Shown: positions 10,231 to 19,009, numbered from the stretch's first letter. The stretch is 64,000 bases of DNA from Bryobacter sp. CoA8 C33 (GCA_019931185.1 JAINDK010000019.1:1-64000), one strand, 5' to 3'. The notes: generated from the sequence alone by a model not told the origin. Numbers and translations are program-made.

Positions 10231-12595
10231 TCGTCGTCTGCACCACCGTATCCGGATTGAGCGAAATCGAATCGATCCTCAGATCCGCGAGCCAAGCGGC
10301 GAATTCCGGAAAATCCGAAGGTGCCTGGCCGCAGATACCAATCGGCTTGCCCGCCCGCTGCGCCGCCCGCACCACCGATTCGATCATCCACTTCACGGCA
10401 CGGTTGTTCTCATCGAACAATGGCGCCACGGTCGCGGAATCCCGGTCCAAACCCAGCGTCAACTGCGTCAAATCGTTCGATCCGATCGAGAACCCGTCAA
10501 ATACCTCCAAAAACTCCTCCGCCAGCAAGACATTCGACGGAACCTCGCACATCGCATACACTTGCAACCCATTCACCCCCTGAACCAGGCCGTGCGCCGC
10601 CATCGCCGCCAACACCTTCCGGCCCTCCTCGACGGTCCGGCAAAATGGAATCATCACGACCACATTCGTCAAGCCCATCTGCTGGCGCACTCGCGCCAAT
10701 GCTTCGCACTCCAGCGCAAAGCCCTCGGCATAGCCGGGATGATAGTAACGCGAGGCGCCGCGGAAGCCGATCATCGGGTTTTCCTCGACCGGCTCAAACT
10801 CCCTTCCCCCCAGCAGACTGGCATATTCATTGGTCTTGAAGTCACTGGTCCGCACGATCACCGGCTTGGGATAGAAGGCCGCCGCGATACGGGCAACTCC
10901 CTCGCTGAACCGGTGCACAAAATAGTCCCGCGGACTCTGCTGTCCAATCCGCTGCCGGATCGCTTCGCGCGCCTCGCCGTCCTTCAAGTGCTCCAAGCGG
11001 GCCAGCGCCATCGGATGTACGCCAATGTGGTTGGTGACGATAAACTCCGTCCGCGCCAGCCCCACTCCCGCGTTTGGCAGCAAAGAAAACCGGAACGCCT
11101 GCCCCGGATCCCCTACCGTCAACAGGATCTTCGTCCGGGTCGCTGGAATCGACGCCGCATCGATCGTCTCCCGGCTGAACTCGAGCAACCCACCATAAAC
11201 ATGCCCCTCCGGACCCTCCGCGCAGCACACCGTCAGTTCCTCGCCTTCGCCAATTCGCTCGGTCGCGTTGCCGCAGCCCACAATGCAGGGAATGCCAAAC
11301 TCCCGCGACACGATCGCCGCATGCGCCGTCCGTCCGCCCTGGTCGGTGACAATCGCCGATACCCTCCGCATCACCGGCTCCCAATCGGGATTTGTGTTCG
11401 GCGCCACCAGCACTTCTCCTTCCTTGACCCCTTCCAGGTTCGCAAGCTCATGTACTACCCGCGCCCGGCCGGCCCCGATCTTCTCACCCACGGCCTGGCC
11501 GCTTACCAGCGGCGCCCCCGGCTTCTCTTTCAACCGGTATATTGTCGCCGCCGCCGTGCGCGGCTTGGTCGCGTGCACGGTCTCCGGCCGCGCCTGCACA
11601 ATATACAATTCTCCCGTCTGTCCATCCTTGGCCCATTCGATGTCCATCGGCGTCGCCCGCCCTGCCAGAGCCGAATAGTGCTCCTCAATCAGGCATGCCC
11701 ATCTGGCCAGTTGCGCCACCTCCTGGTCGCTTAAGCAGTAACGCACCTGCTCCTCGGCCCGAGTAATCTCACTCCGCGTGCTCTCCCTGCCCTCGGCATA
11801 CACGAGGCGCACTTGCTTGGTCCCCAATCGCCGCCCGATTATCGCTTCGTGTCCACTGCGAAGCGTTGGCTTAAACACCGTCCATTCGTCCGGATTCACC
11901 AAACCTTTCACCACGAACTCGCCCAGCCCGTAGGCCCCGGTCACCGTCACCACGTCGCGAAAACCCGATTCCGTATCCAGCGTGAAGATCACCCCAGAGC
12001 TCGCCAGATCCGAGCGCACCATCGGCATCACGCCCACCGACAACGCCACCTTCATTTGGCCGTATCCAAGCCGCGAACGGTAGCTGATCGCCCGGTCCGT
12101 GAACAGCGACGCAAAGCAGTGGTGTACTGCCCGCAACAGTTCATCTCCCCCACGGACATTGAGAAAAGTCTCGGCCGCCCCGGCAAACGACGCCTCGGGT
12201 AAATCCTCCGCCGTTGCCGAAGACCGGACCGCCAGCGCCGCATCCCTTCCCAAACGAGCCACCAAGCGTTGGTGGGCGTTCAGGATGGCTTTTTCAAGAT
12301 CCGCCGGCAGGGGCGTCTGCAAAATCGCGGTGCGCGCCTCCTGGCCCCTCTGAGCCAGCACATCCAGCTTCTCGGCATCAAATTCCGCAAACGCTGACTC
12401 GAGCCGTGCGTGCAATCCACGCTCCGCGAGCAAACGCCAATAAGCCTCAACCGTCGTCGCAAAACCGTCGAGTGCGCCCACACCCTTCGGCTGCAGATCG
12501 CGGAACAGTTGTCCCAGGGAGGCGTTCTTTCCTCCGACGCGCGGCACATCGCCCATTCCAATTTCAGAAAAATCCAATGTGAAGGTGGCTGACAT
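10202..12595 (-). CDS. ppsA: Phosphoenolpyruvate synthase (pyruvate, water dikinase)
   Basis: A 797-residue enzyme, close to the 792 residues of the E. coli protein. It makes PEP from pyruvate and ATP with release of AMP and phosphate. Domains in order are the N-terminal ATP-grasp region (VGGKNASLGQLFRDL; VRSSATAEDLPEASFAGAAET), the swivelling phosphohistidine domain with catalytic His in GGRTAHAAIVSREFGIPCIVG, and the C-terminal PEP-binding barrel (VRTSDFKTNEYASLLGG; GSNDLTQLTLGLDRD; GICGQAPSD). An AGGAG lies about 10 bases before the ATG at 12595. It sits 79 bases downstream of the GroEL paralogue on the same strand, so the two may share a transcript. With pckG it gives the cell two routes to PEP. 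Confidence 0.95.
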   Translation of the reverse strand: MSATFTLDFSEIGMGDVPRVGGKNASLGQLFRDLQPKGVGALDGFATTVEAYWRLLAERGLHARLESAFAEFDAEKLDVLAQRGQEARTAILQTPLPADLEKAILNAHQRLVARLGRDAALAVRSSATAEDLPEASFAGAAETFLNVRGGDELLRAVHHCFASLFTDRAISYRSRLGYGQMKVALSVGVMPMVRSDLASSGVIFTLDTESGFRDVVTVTGAYGLGEFVVKGLVNPDEWTVFKPTLRSGHEAIIGRRLGTKQVRLVYAEGRESTRSEITRAEEQVRYCLSDQEVAQLARWACLIEEHYSALAGRATPMDIEWAKDGQTGELYIVQARPETVHATKPRTAAATIYRLKEKPGAPLVSGQAVGEKIGAGRARVVHELANLEGVKEGEVLVAPNTNPDWEPVMRRVSAIVTDQGGRTAHAAIVSREFGIPCIVGCGNATERIGEGEELTVCCAEGPEGHVYGGLLEFSRETIDAASIPATRTKILLTVGDPGQAFRFSLLPNAGVGLARTEFIVTNHIGVHPMALARLEHLKDGEAREAIRQRIGQQSPRDYFVHRFSEGVARIAAAFYPKPVIVRTSDFKTNEYASLLGGREFEPVEENPMIGFRGASRYYHPGYAEGFALECEALARVRQQMGLTNVVVMIPFCRTVEEGRKVLAAMAAHGLVQGVNGLQVYAMCEVPSNVLLAEEFLEVFDGFSIGSNDLTQLTLGLDRDSATVAPLFDENNRAVKWMIESVVRAAQRAGKPIGICGQAPSDFPEFAAWLADLRIDSISLNPDTVVQTTITVARAEAR

Positions 12596-12674
12596 GGTTT
12601 GATTCTCCTATTTCTTCGTCACTTGCCCCATGGCTGGGGCAAAACGCGCAATCGCTGCGCAAATTGGCCCGCGG

Positions 12675-14297
12675 CTAAAACTCGGCCGGCTCAAGCTTGC
12701 CCCCCTCCCGCTTCCGCTCCGGAACCTCGGTCAATGTTGCTTCCGCCAGCAACAGCGTGCTTGCCACCGAAATGGCATTTTCAAGTCCAATCCGCACCAC
12801 CTTTGTGGCGTCAATGATACCCGCCCCCATCAGGTCCACATACTCCCCTTTCGCCGCGTCGAAGCCAAAGCTGCCCGAACCCTTTCGCATCCGGTCGACC
12901 ACGACCCCACCATCAAACGAGGAGTTCGCTGCGATTTGCCGCGTCGGCTCCTCGAGCGCTCTCTTCAGGATTCGCAATCCGGTTCGCTCATCTCCATCCG
13001 TCAGCTTCTCCTCTTCTTCCACCGCATCGATCATCCGCAATAAAGCCAGTCCCCCGCCCGGCAAGATCCCCTCGGCAATCGCCGCTTTCGTGGCATTGAT
13101 CGCATCATCAAAGGCTTCCTTCAGGCTCTTCAATTCCGGCTCCGACGGCGCCCCGACCCGGATCACAGCCACCCCGCCCGTCAGCCTCGCCAATCGCTCC
13201 CGCAGCTTCTCGCGATCGTATTCCGAATTGCTGTCCGCGAGTTGTTTCTTCAATTCGGCAATCCGTCCGTCAATGGCGCTCCGGCTGCCATTGCCCCCGA
13301 TGATTGTCGTTGTGTCACGCGTCACCACCACCCTCTTGGCTGCACCCAATTGCGATAGCGTGATTTTCTCCAGCTTGATGCCTAGTTCCTCGGCGTGCAG
13401 TTGTCCGCCGGTCAACACCGCCATGTCCTCGAGCATGGCCTTGCGCCGGTCTCCAAAGCCGGGAGCCTTCACCGCCGCGCACGGCAACACCCCACGCAGC
13501 TTGTTCAACACCAATGTCGCCAGCGCTTCTCCTTCCACATCCTCGGCCACCACCAGCAAGGGCCGTCCGGATTTGGCGATCTGCTCCAACAGCGGAATCA
13601 GGTCCCCCATGTTGGCGATTTTCTTTTCACTGAGCAAGATGTGCGGCTCCTCGAGCGTAGCCGTCATTTTCTCGGCGTTCGTTACGAAATAAGGCGAGAT
13701 ATAGCCCCGGTCGAATTGCATGCCCTCCACCACCTCAAGCATCGTCTCCGTCGTGTTCGACTCCTCCACCGTCACCACCCCGTCGGCCCCGATCTTCTCG
13801 ATCGCACCCGCCACCATGGCCCCAATCCGCGGGTTGTTGTGCGCCGAAATGGTCGCCACATTCTCCTTCTCGATTCGCGAGGTCACCGGCCTCGAGATCG
13901 ATTTCAGCATCGTCAGTGCGGCCTTTAGTCCATGATCCAACCCTTTTTTCAAGTCCACCGCGCTCGCCCCCGAAGCCACATTCCGGACCCCCTCCACCAG
14001 CATGGCGTGCGCCAACACCGTCGCCGTGCTCGTGCCATCCCCAACCGCATCCCCCGTGCGCTCGGCTGCCTCGCGCAACAATTGCGCTCCCATGTTCTCG
14101 GTTGCGTCTTCCAGTACTAATTCCTTGGCAATCGTCACCCCGTCATTGCACACCAGCGGCTTGCCAAAGCGCTTCTCGATCAAGACGCATTTCGATTTCG
14201 GGCCCAGCGTCACGCGAACCAAATCCGCCAACACAGTTGCTCCTTGAAAAACCTTTTGCCGGGCTTCCGCCCGAAACAGACATTGTTTGGATTGCAT
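12675..14297 (-). CDS. groEL: GroEL-type chaperonin paralogue (60 kDa)
   Basis: A 540-residue group I chaperonin subunit. The ATP-binding motif VTLGPKS, the DGVTIAKE helix, the GDGTSTATVLA catalytic segment and ILPGGGLALLR are intact, so it should assemble and hydrolyse ATP. It differs from housekeeping GroEL: the start is MQSKQCLFRAEARQKVF, and the C-terminus (KREGGKLEPAEF) lacks the Gly-Gly-Met tail. No groES accompanies it, and no CIRCE operator is seen upstream. The frame is open to an ATG at 14318, but the ATG at 14297 has a better ribosome site (AGGAAG) and matches the family start. It is followed by ppsA. Most likely it is a second, specialised or stress-linked chaperonin. Confidence 0.9.
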   Translation of the reverse strand: MQSKQCLFRAEARQKVFQGATVLADLVRVTLGPKSKCVLIEKRFGKPLVCNDGVTIAKELVLEDATENMGAQLLREAAERTGDAVGDGTSTATVLAHAMLVEGVRNVASGASAVDLKKGLDHGLKAALTMLKSISRPVTSRIEKENVATISAHNNPRIGAMVAGAIEKIGADGVVTVEESNTTETMLEVVEGMQFDRGYISPYFVTNAEKMTATLEEPHILLSEKKIANMGDLIPLLEQIAKSGRPLLVVAEDVEGEALATLVLNKLRGVLPCAAVKAPGFGDRRKAMLEDMAVLTGGQLHAEELGIKLEKITLSQLGAAKRVVVTRDTTTIIGGNGSRSAIDGRIAELKKQLADSNSEYDREKLRERLARLTGGVAVIRVGAPSEPELKSLKEAFDDAINATKAAIAEGILPGGGLALLRMIDAVEEEEKLTDGDERTGLRILKRALEEPTRQIAANSSFDGGVVVDRMRKGSGSFGFDAAKGEYVDLMGAGIIDATKVVRIGLENAISVASTLLLAEATLTEVPERKREGGKLEPAEF

Positions 14298-14359
14298 ATC
14301 TTCCTGCCTGCCTTGCATTTTTGCGGCCAGACGCTCGCAGCTCGCTCACCTCCCCCAGC

Positions 14360-14381
14360 GCCAAGTCATTTCATGATTGGC
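14360..14381. repeat. Imperfect inverted repeat, candidate operator
   Basis: GCCAA (14360-14364) and TTGGC (14377-14381) are inverted, with an inner TCA/TGA pair, in the 136-base gap between the divergent groEL paralogue and the thiamine-binding gene. The right arm overlaps the -24 element of the sigma-54-type promoter. No binding protein can be named. Confidence 0.4.
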
Positions 14382-14393
14382 ACTTCGTTTGCA
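14378..14393 (+). promoter_or_regulatory. Sigma-54 (RpoN) type -24/-12 promoter
   Basis: The sequence reads TGGCAC-TTCGT-TTGCA, with GG at 14379-14380 and GC at 14391-14392 exactly 10 bases apart, matching the RpoN consensus at the invariant positions. Transcription would begin near 14404, about 30 bases before the ATG at 14434. No enhancer-binding protein gene is visible in the window. Confidence 0.65.
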
Positions 14394-14433
14394 ACAGACA
14401 AAGCAAATCCAAAATTCTGACTGGAGGCCCTTC

Positions 14434-14760
14434 ATGCTTATTGAACTTACCATTACCCCGCTTGGCCGCGGCACCCACTTAAGTGAAGACCTCGCCGAGA
14501 TTCTCAAGATAGTCGACAACAGCAGCCTGCGCTATGCGCTCACCCCATTCGGAACCTGCATCGAGGGCGATTGGGACGAGCTCATGGCCGTCGTCAAGCT
14601 TTGCCACGACCGCGCCCGATCTTTTTCCCAACATGTCTTCACTACAATCCGAATCGAGGATGAGGCCGGCGCCGCCAACAAATTGATCGACAACGTTACC
14701 GTCGTCGAACAATTCGCCGCGCGCCCTCTTCACCGCCAAGTGCTAGTCCAAAGTGAGTAA
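14434..14760 (+). CDS. MTH1187-type thiamine-binding protein (DUF77)
   Basis: A 108-residue protein of the thiamine-binding/DUF77 family (MTH1187/YkoF superfamily). Landmarks are MLIELTITPLG, the LRYALTPFGTCIEGDWDELM segment and a second strand set ending VFTTIRIEDE. Relatives are small ferredoxin-fold proteins that bind thiamine or HMP-type ligands, and their cellular role is only partly known. The ATG at 14434 is preceded by CTGGAGG at a good distance; the open frame upstream of it is the leader. A sigma-54-like promoter lies directly upstream. No thiamine biosynthesis or transport gene and no TPP riboswitch is seen nearby, so the link to thiamine rests on family membership only. Confidence 0.8.
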   Translation: MLIELTITPLGRGTHLSEDLAEILKIVDNSSLRYALTPFGTCIEGDWDELMAVVKLCHDRARSFSQHVFTTIRIEDEAGAANKLIDNVTVVEQFAARPLHRQVLVQSE

Positions 14761-15951
14761 GGCCTGTCCGGCGCGCGGAAGCGGAAACAGAGCAGCATCG
14801 CGTTCGGATTCTTCCCGATCACAACATTACCCCTTGGCCCCAGGCTGCTGGGCGGAATGGACAGATCCTCGCAGCCAACCCCATCCGCTGCGCCGCCGGG
14901 CTTCGCTTCGTCCGCCGCCTCGATCCGCTTCGGACCGAGACCCACTTTGAAATCTCCACCTCCAGGCAAATCCACAGCGACAGGCAAAATGACTCTGACT
15001 GCGGTGGATATGGTTTCAAAATGACAAGACAATTGCCTCCTAAGGTCGCCTCCTAACAGCCGGATTGGCTTGGTGCCAGCGCCGGTACAACCCAGCCACG
15101 GCAATCGAGCCCAACAATCATTCCTCCATATGAGCCCCCGCCGTACGTCCGACGCTCATCTTGAACTTCATTCGATGCGCGTTGCCACGAGGGACTCAAT
15201 TGATTTTGGGCTTGGAGACCAATGAGGACGTTGAGTTTCCTGGCTCGGTGATCCATTTGAATGACCGCTACAAATTGCTTCAGAAAGATCAGTGTGAAGA
15301 GGCGTGAGCGGATCTTTGTCCGATGTTGACCCAAGTCCTTTCCTAAAACTGCATCCGCAACGTCGGGCTGTGAAGTTGGATGCGATCGTCAAACCCGTGT
15401 CGTGGTCCTCCCCGGCTGGCTTGAAAGCGGCACTTCATGTGTCGCTGAATCCTTGATCCACACCCCGCTTCGCGCACAGAACTCTATGCACGGCGCGATG
15501 GCCCGGCGCCCAACGGCGCCCAATGAAGAGATATCTAACACTAAACTACTTGCACAATCACCGGCTGTCGATGACGGATGCGCTGTTGCCACAAAGCGTA
15601 GCCGTCAGGCTGCGCTTGCTGTGCATAACTTGGGTTCCACCTGATCCAACGCGCCAGCGCCAGCGCCCATCCACTTGAACCAATTCTGATACCTGCCATG
15701 CGCGACGCACCAAGTCTGCGTTGTCATTGCTGAAAACCTCCTTGGTCGATCCTCACCAAGACGGCCGTTTCAAAGGTGACGCAAACTGCATTCCAAGAAC
15801 TTTGTGTTTATTATCTCCTTTGACTGCAACAAGTTCATTGCTTCTCGCGATATCCCTAACTTTCTTTTGCTCATACTGTTGGCGGGTGGAACGAGCGTGC
15901 TCATCGCCTGAAGCCGTCTCGCGCCATCTCATTTCATTTGAGGAACCATCC
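14761..15951. other. 1.2-kb stretch without a convincing gene
   Basis: No frame in this stretch gives a protein I recognise. A 124-codon frame on the minus strand (14730-15104) and an 80-codon frame on the plus strand (15402-15644) exist, but neither has a good start or familiar motifs. A small inverted repeat CTTGGT/ACCAAG lies at 15741-15760. The patchy short frames on both strands would suit decayed genes. Confidence 0.5.
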
Positions 15952-16269
15952 ATGAGCCACCCCGTCGACCTGGATCGGATCGAGCAAGAAGTACTTCGCC
16001 GATTCCAACCCGCCAACCCTATCACTGTAGCCATCGCTCTGAAACTGGCACAAACCCTCTACCACCAGCAGCGCACCGAAAACCTGCTCGAGTATGCGCG
16101 TTCGTTTCCCACTCACAGAATCGACACCATGCCGGAGGCCAAACGCACGGTCTTCCAGCACAACGTCCGCAAGTTGCGTGACCGTCTGACCGAGTTGAAA
16201 CGGGTCAGCCGGGAATATTCAAACGCCCTGCTGGCGGGGGCCAAGCCTTCCACCTCAATCCTTCAATAG
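15952..16269 (+). CDS. Small helical protein, function unknown (first of three)
   Basis: A 105-residue protein starting MSHPVDLDRIEQEVLRRF. It is predicted by eye to be almost all helix, rich in Arg, Leu and Glu, with no signal peptide and no membrane segment. I do not recognise a named family. It is followed after 14 bases by a second small gene and then a third that overlaps the second, so the three probably form one operon. The start at 15952 is chosen because the upstream frame to 15721 is low-complexity and the GAGGAA at 15940-15945 gives a ribosome site. Confidence 0.6.
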   Translation: MSHPVDLDRIEQEVLRRFQPANPITVAIALKLAQTLYHQQRTENLLEYARSFPTHRIDTMPEAKRTVFQHNVRKLRDRLTELKRVSREYSNALLAGAKPSTSILQ

Positions 16270-16283
16270 CCCGGAGATAACAA

Positions 16284-16658
16284 ATGAACCCGCTTCCCGA
16301 AAATCTGCTCTACCCGATGGAAAGCCACGAAGACCTCGCCCGTATGGCTGCCCAACTTCACGCCGAGTATGCCCCCGCTGACCCCTTTGAAGAGGAATTG
16401 GTCGGTCAATTAATCGAGGCCTCCTGGTATCGCCGACGTTATGAAAAAGTCCGTAGCCGCCTCTACGAACGAAAGAACCAGCTCACCTCCGGCACGAATC
16501 AGATGGCGGCAACAGTCGACTCAATCCGCCGTTTCCAGCATGAGGTTGCTCAGGTCAAGAAGCGAATCGCCAGTTTGCGCAAAACCCTTCGCCGCTACCG
16601 CGCCGGCGAGTTGTCCCCCCCACAAGGAGATTGCAATGATCAACTACTTGCCGCCTAG
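16284..16658 (+). CDS. Small helical protein, function unknown (second of three)
   Basis: A 124-residue protein. Its middle (LHAEYAPADPFEEELVGQLI then EASWYRRRYEKV) resembles the central part of a widespread family of short Acidobacteriota proteins that carry an N-terminal RHGL-type segment and a block of the form LxxEYxPxxxxEexLVxxxxxAxWRxRR. The N-terminal half of those proteins is absent here. The C-terminal half is probably coiled coil (residues ~55-110). A GGAGATAACAA leads into the ATG. The third protein downstream shares the same block, so the two are likely tandem paralogues. Confidence 0.65.
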   Translation: MNPLPENLLYPMESHEDLARMAAQLHAEYAPADPFEEELVGQLIEASWYRRRYEKVRSRLYERKNQLTSGTNQMAATVDSIRRFQHEVAQVKKRIASLRKTLRRYRAGELSPPQGDCNDQLLAA

Positions 16659-17013
16659 CAAGACCGAGCCCATTCCCTGGCAGATCGAGAAGTTTAACTC
16701 TCTCTACCGCAAGGTCCACGAACGTCTTGCCCCCGGCACCGCCGAGGAATACTCTGTTTGCAACGAAGTCGTCGTCGCTCTCTGGTTCCACCGCCTCTAC
16801 CGGGGGCAGGCTCAGGTGCTCGAAAAAGAACTCAAGCGGATACGCCAGTTGAACGCGGAAGCGTCCAAGCTGGGCGAACTCGAAGCCAGCCTCCGCCAAG
16901 CCACCCATCAGTCCCACCTGCAGAAAAACTTCGCTTGGCGCCGCCGCGGCAAGTTCTTTCACCTCAAAACGGAGCGGGAAAAAAACCAACGCCGGCCCCC
17001 CCAGGCCGCCTAG
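16636..17013 (+). CDS. Small helical protein, function unknown (third of three)
   Basis: A 125-residue protein starting MINYLPPSKTEPIPWQIEKF, overlapping the previous gene by 23 bases with an AAGGAG site in front. Residues ~23-65 (YRKVHERLAPGTAEEY then VCNEVVVALWFHRLYRG) line up with the A-P-x(2-4)-E-E and W-x-R-x-x-R block of the second protein, indicating gene duplication. The tail is highly basic (Lys/Arg), which could mean nucleic acid binding, but no motif proves it. The frame continues upstream to 16441, but that part is the preceding gene read out of frame. Confidence 0.62.
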   Translation: MINYLPPSKTEPIPWQIEKFNSLYRKVHERLAPGTAEEYSVCNEVVVALWFHRLYRGQAQVLEKELKRIRQLNAEASKLGELEASLRQATHQSHLQKNFAWRRRGKFFHLKTEREKNQRRPPQAA

Positions 17014-17519
17014 GGAACAGCATCTTCCCAACGGTGACGGGAATCAAAGGTCCGGATCCCTTCCTCTAAAGCGGAAAGGTCCGGACTCTTCCCCGCCGGC
17101 CGCAACCAAACGACACGATTCATCGGCCCATAACGCCGCCCCAGGTAGCGGCCAAATTCCGTCAATTTTCCTGCCCCGGCCGATCGAACAAACGAACCCG
17201 CCTCCATCACCAGCAAAACTGCCTCCCCTCCCCGTGACGTGATCCGCTTCAACACCCAATCTACCTGCCGCCAAAATGCCGGATTCGGCAACGACAAATC
17301 CGTATGCTCCTGGCCTCCATAGCCAAATGCATAATCACCGTAGGGATTGCGACGCGGCTCCCCCCCCGGTATCAACACCAGTTCGATGCGGCCAACCCTC
17401 TTTTGCCGGCATTCCTCGAGCAAGTGCTGAAAGCCCTCGCGCGTCTGCTCGTACAAAGCCAGCCGTGTATCACAACCCCAGGCTGCACCGGCGGCGATAC
17501 AAAACAAAGCCAATCGCAT
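17010..17519 (-). CDS. Short DUF4038/apiosidase-like exported protein
   Basis: A 169-residue protein with a signal segment (MRLALFCIAAGAAWGC). The remainder resembles part of DUF4038, the apiosidase-like glycosidase barrel: FWRQVDWVLKRITSRGGEAVLL, then EFGRYLGRRYGPMNRVVWL, and a closing ALEEGIRTFDSRH. Full DUF4038 proteins are about 400 residues or more and carry a catalytic acid in the segment after the second strand, where this protein reads RPAGKSPDL. It is therefore a compact or degenerate relative and may not be an active hydrolase. Its start lies 5 bases beyond the tssK stop on the same strand, so it may be co-transcribed with tssK. Confidence 0.6.
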   Translation of the reverse strand: MRLALFCIAAGAAWGCDTRLALYEQTREGFQHLLEECRQKRVGRIELVLIPGGEPRRNPYGDYAFGYGGQEHTDLSLPNPAFWRQVDWVLKRITSRGGEAVLLVMEAGSFVRSAGAGKLTEFGRYLGRRYGPMNRVVWLRPAGKSPDLSALEEGIRTFDSRHRWEDAVP

Positions 17520-17524
17520 GGCGC

Positions 17525-18886
17525 CTATCCCGGGAACACCACAATTACTTCCGCCCGCGTGATCGCCAGCTCCCCCGGTGCGTAAAACGCAATATTCCGG
17601 CTGCGGACAATCGCCTCCCACGCCCCGCCAACTTGATTGAGCGCAAAATACTGAAAATTCAATTTCACCGGGATCGTGCTCGGCGGTACTGGCAGATGCA
17701 TCAACGGTACTCCCGGTAGGGCGTTTCGCACCAGATGCTCAATATGGGTCGCCGAACAGAGCTTTCCCAGCAGCGGAGTCCGTTGAATGAGCTCACCTTC
17801 GTTCACGTCCCCGCTCAGGGCCAGATAGTAGCGCGTGTTCCTCAAGAGCTTTTCATCGTCCAGCGCCGCTGCATAAATGCTCGGCTGCATCATCTTCAGT
17901 GGGATGGAAACGAAGTTCGTGGGCACGGTCGATTCGAGCAACCGGAAGAGTTTGCCGGTCAGATCCCGGAAACACCCACCCAAATCGTCATGTTGGTAAA
18001 CAGGCAAATCCGCGGGAGCGATATCATTTGAGAAGGTCGTCAAAGCGCCAGCGAGCGCGACCAGTTCAGCAAAAAATTCCTCGGGATGCCCGTGGCGGGA
18101 TTCAAAGGCATGGCGAACCAACGGGAGACTCGAATTGATCGTATACAGTAGCCAAAAATTCGCGATGTCGCCCGCTGTAAAGTCGGCAAGCGACATGTTC
18201 TTCTGCCGCCGCATGCCCGCCAGATTCGCACTTTTGGCCGCCATCAGTTCAATTGTTCGCCGCGCGAGTCCCATTATGTGTTCATTTGACGCTATATCCA
18301 GTAGGGGAGGCACATAGGTCTGATCGAATGCAAATTGTCCTGCCTCATCTTTGACTACGCGCGCCAGCTTGATACTGGTCATCCCCTCCCCAATTTCGTA
18401 TTCCGTGAGGATGCGAAAGTTTTTTCGCGCCACCTGGATCGGCTTCTGCGTCAAACCGCTGTTTTCGTCGTTTACCATAAGCGTATCAACAAGATAGCGC
18501 CCGTCTTTCTGGAGTTGCGGCCGCCCCAGGTTCGCCCCTCCATGACGATAACTGGGCACCGCCAGAAACAGTTCCACCGCCAGCGGCGCCGCGCCCTGCA
18601 CAGGCTCAAACCAAGCTCCCAGAGGCTTCGCTTCTGGAGCTGCATCGCAGCCCGGCATATCAAAGGCCAAGCCGTCGGCCAGCAATCCACTCGCCTGCTC
18701 GATCGCCAGCAAACCCGCCGCCAGCGCCTGCTTGCTGAACACCAATTTGCGAAAGCCATAGGGCGCAAACCGCAGCGACTCCTGGCGGAAGTGCAACACA
18801 CTTTCCAGATAGCGGTCCTGCGTCTGCAGGTGTTGCGGCTGCAGAAATGTCCCCTTCGACCAAATCACCGGCTGAAGCTGCTTCAT
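17525..18886 (-). CDS. tssK: Type VI secretion baseplate protein TssK
   Basis: A 453-residue TssK (ImpJ/VasE family). It links the T6SS baseplate wedge (TssE/F/G) to the membrane complex. The family start is clear: VIWSKGTFLQPQHLQTQDRYLE. Mid-protein PPLLDIASNEHIMGLARRTIELM, and the C-terminal set HLVRNALPGVPLMHLP with VPPSTIPVKLNFQYFAL, also match. It is divergent from tssB with a 160-base shared upstream region that probably carries both promoters. TssK normally contacts the cytoplasmic domains of TssL and TssM, whose genes are not in this cluster. Confidence 0.95.
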   Translation of the reverse strand: MKQLQPVIWSKGTFLQPQHLQTQDRYLESVLHFRQESLRFAPYGFRKLVFSKQALAAGLLAIEQASGLLADGLAFDMPGCDAAPEAKPLGAWFEPVQGAAPLAVELFLAVPSYRHGGANLGRPQLQKDGRYLVDTLMVNDENSGLTQKPIQVARKNFRILTEYEIGEGMTSIKLARVVKDEAGQFAFDQTYVPPLLDIASNEHIMGLARRTIELMAAKSANLAGMRRQKNMSLADFTAGDIANFWLLYTINSSLPLVRHAFESRHGHPEEFFAELVALAGALTTFSNDIAPADLPVYQHDDLGGCFRDLTGKLFRLLESTVPTNFVSIPLKMMQPSIYAAALDDEKLLRNTRYYLALSGDVNEGELIQRTPLLGKLCSATHIEHLVRNALPGVPLMHLPVPPSTIPVKLNFQYFALNQVGGAWEAIVRSRNIAFYAPGELAITRAEVIVVFPG

Positions 18887-19009
18887 TTGTTTAATGCCTT
18901 GCCAGACGCTCCTCTAGCTCTCCCATTACTACCAAACAAGATTTCCCTACCCCATTCACAGGGCCACATTTTTCTAATACAGTATCCGAGTCGGCTCTTC
19001 TCGAAAACT

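Noticed and set aside
10136-11734. 532-codon plus-strand frame
   Set aside because: It is antisense to ppsA, Arg/His/Pro-rich, and has no start-site support.
14298-14433. CIRCE operator upstream of the groEL paralogue
   Set aside because: The TTAGCACTC-N9-GAGTGCTAA pattern is not present.
14434-14760. TPP riboswitch for the thiamine-binding gene
   Set aside because: The leader from the probable start is only about 30 bases and lacks the thi-box.
14730-15104. 124-codon minus-strand frame in the gap
   Set aside because: No recognisable motif or ribosome site; overlaps the end of the thiamine-binding gene.
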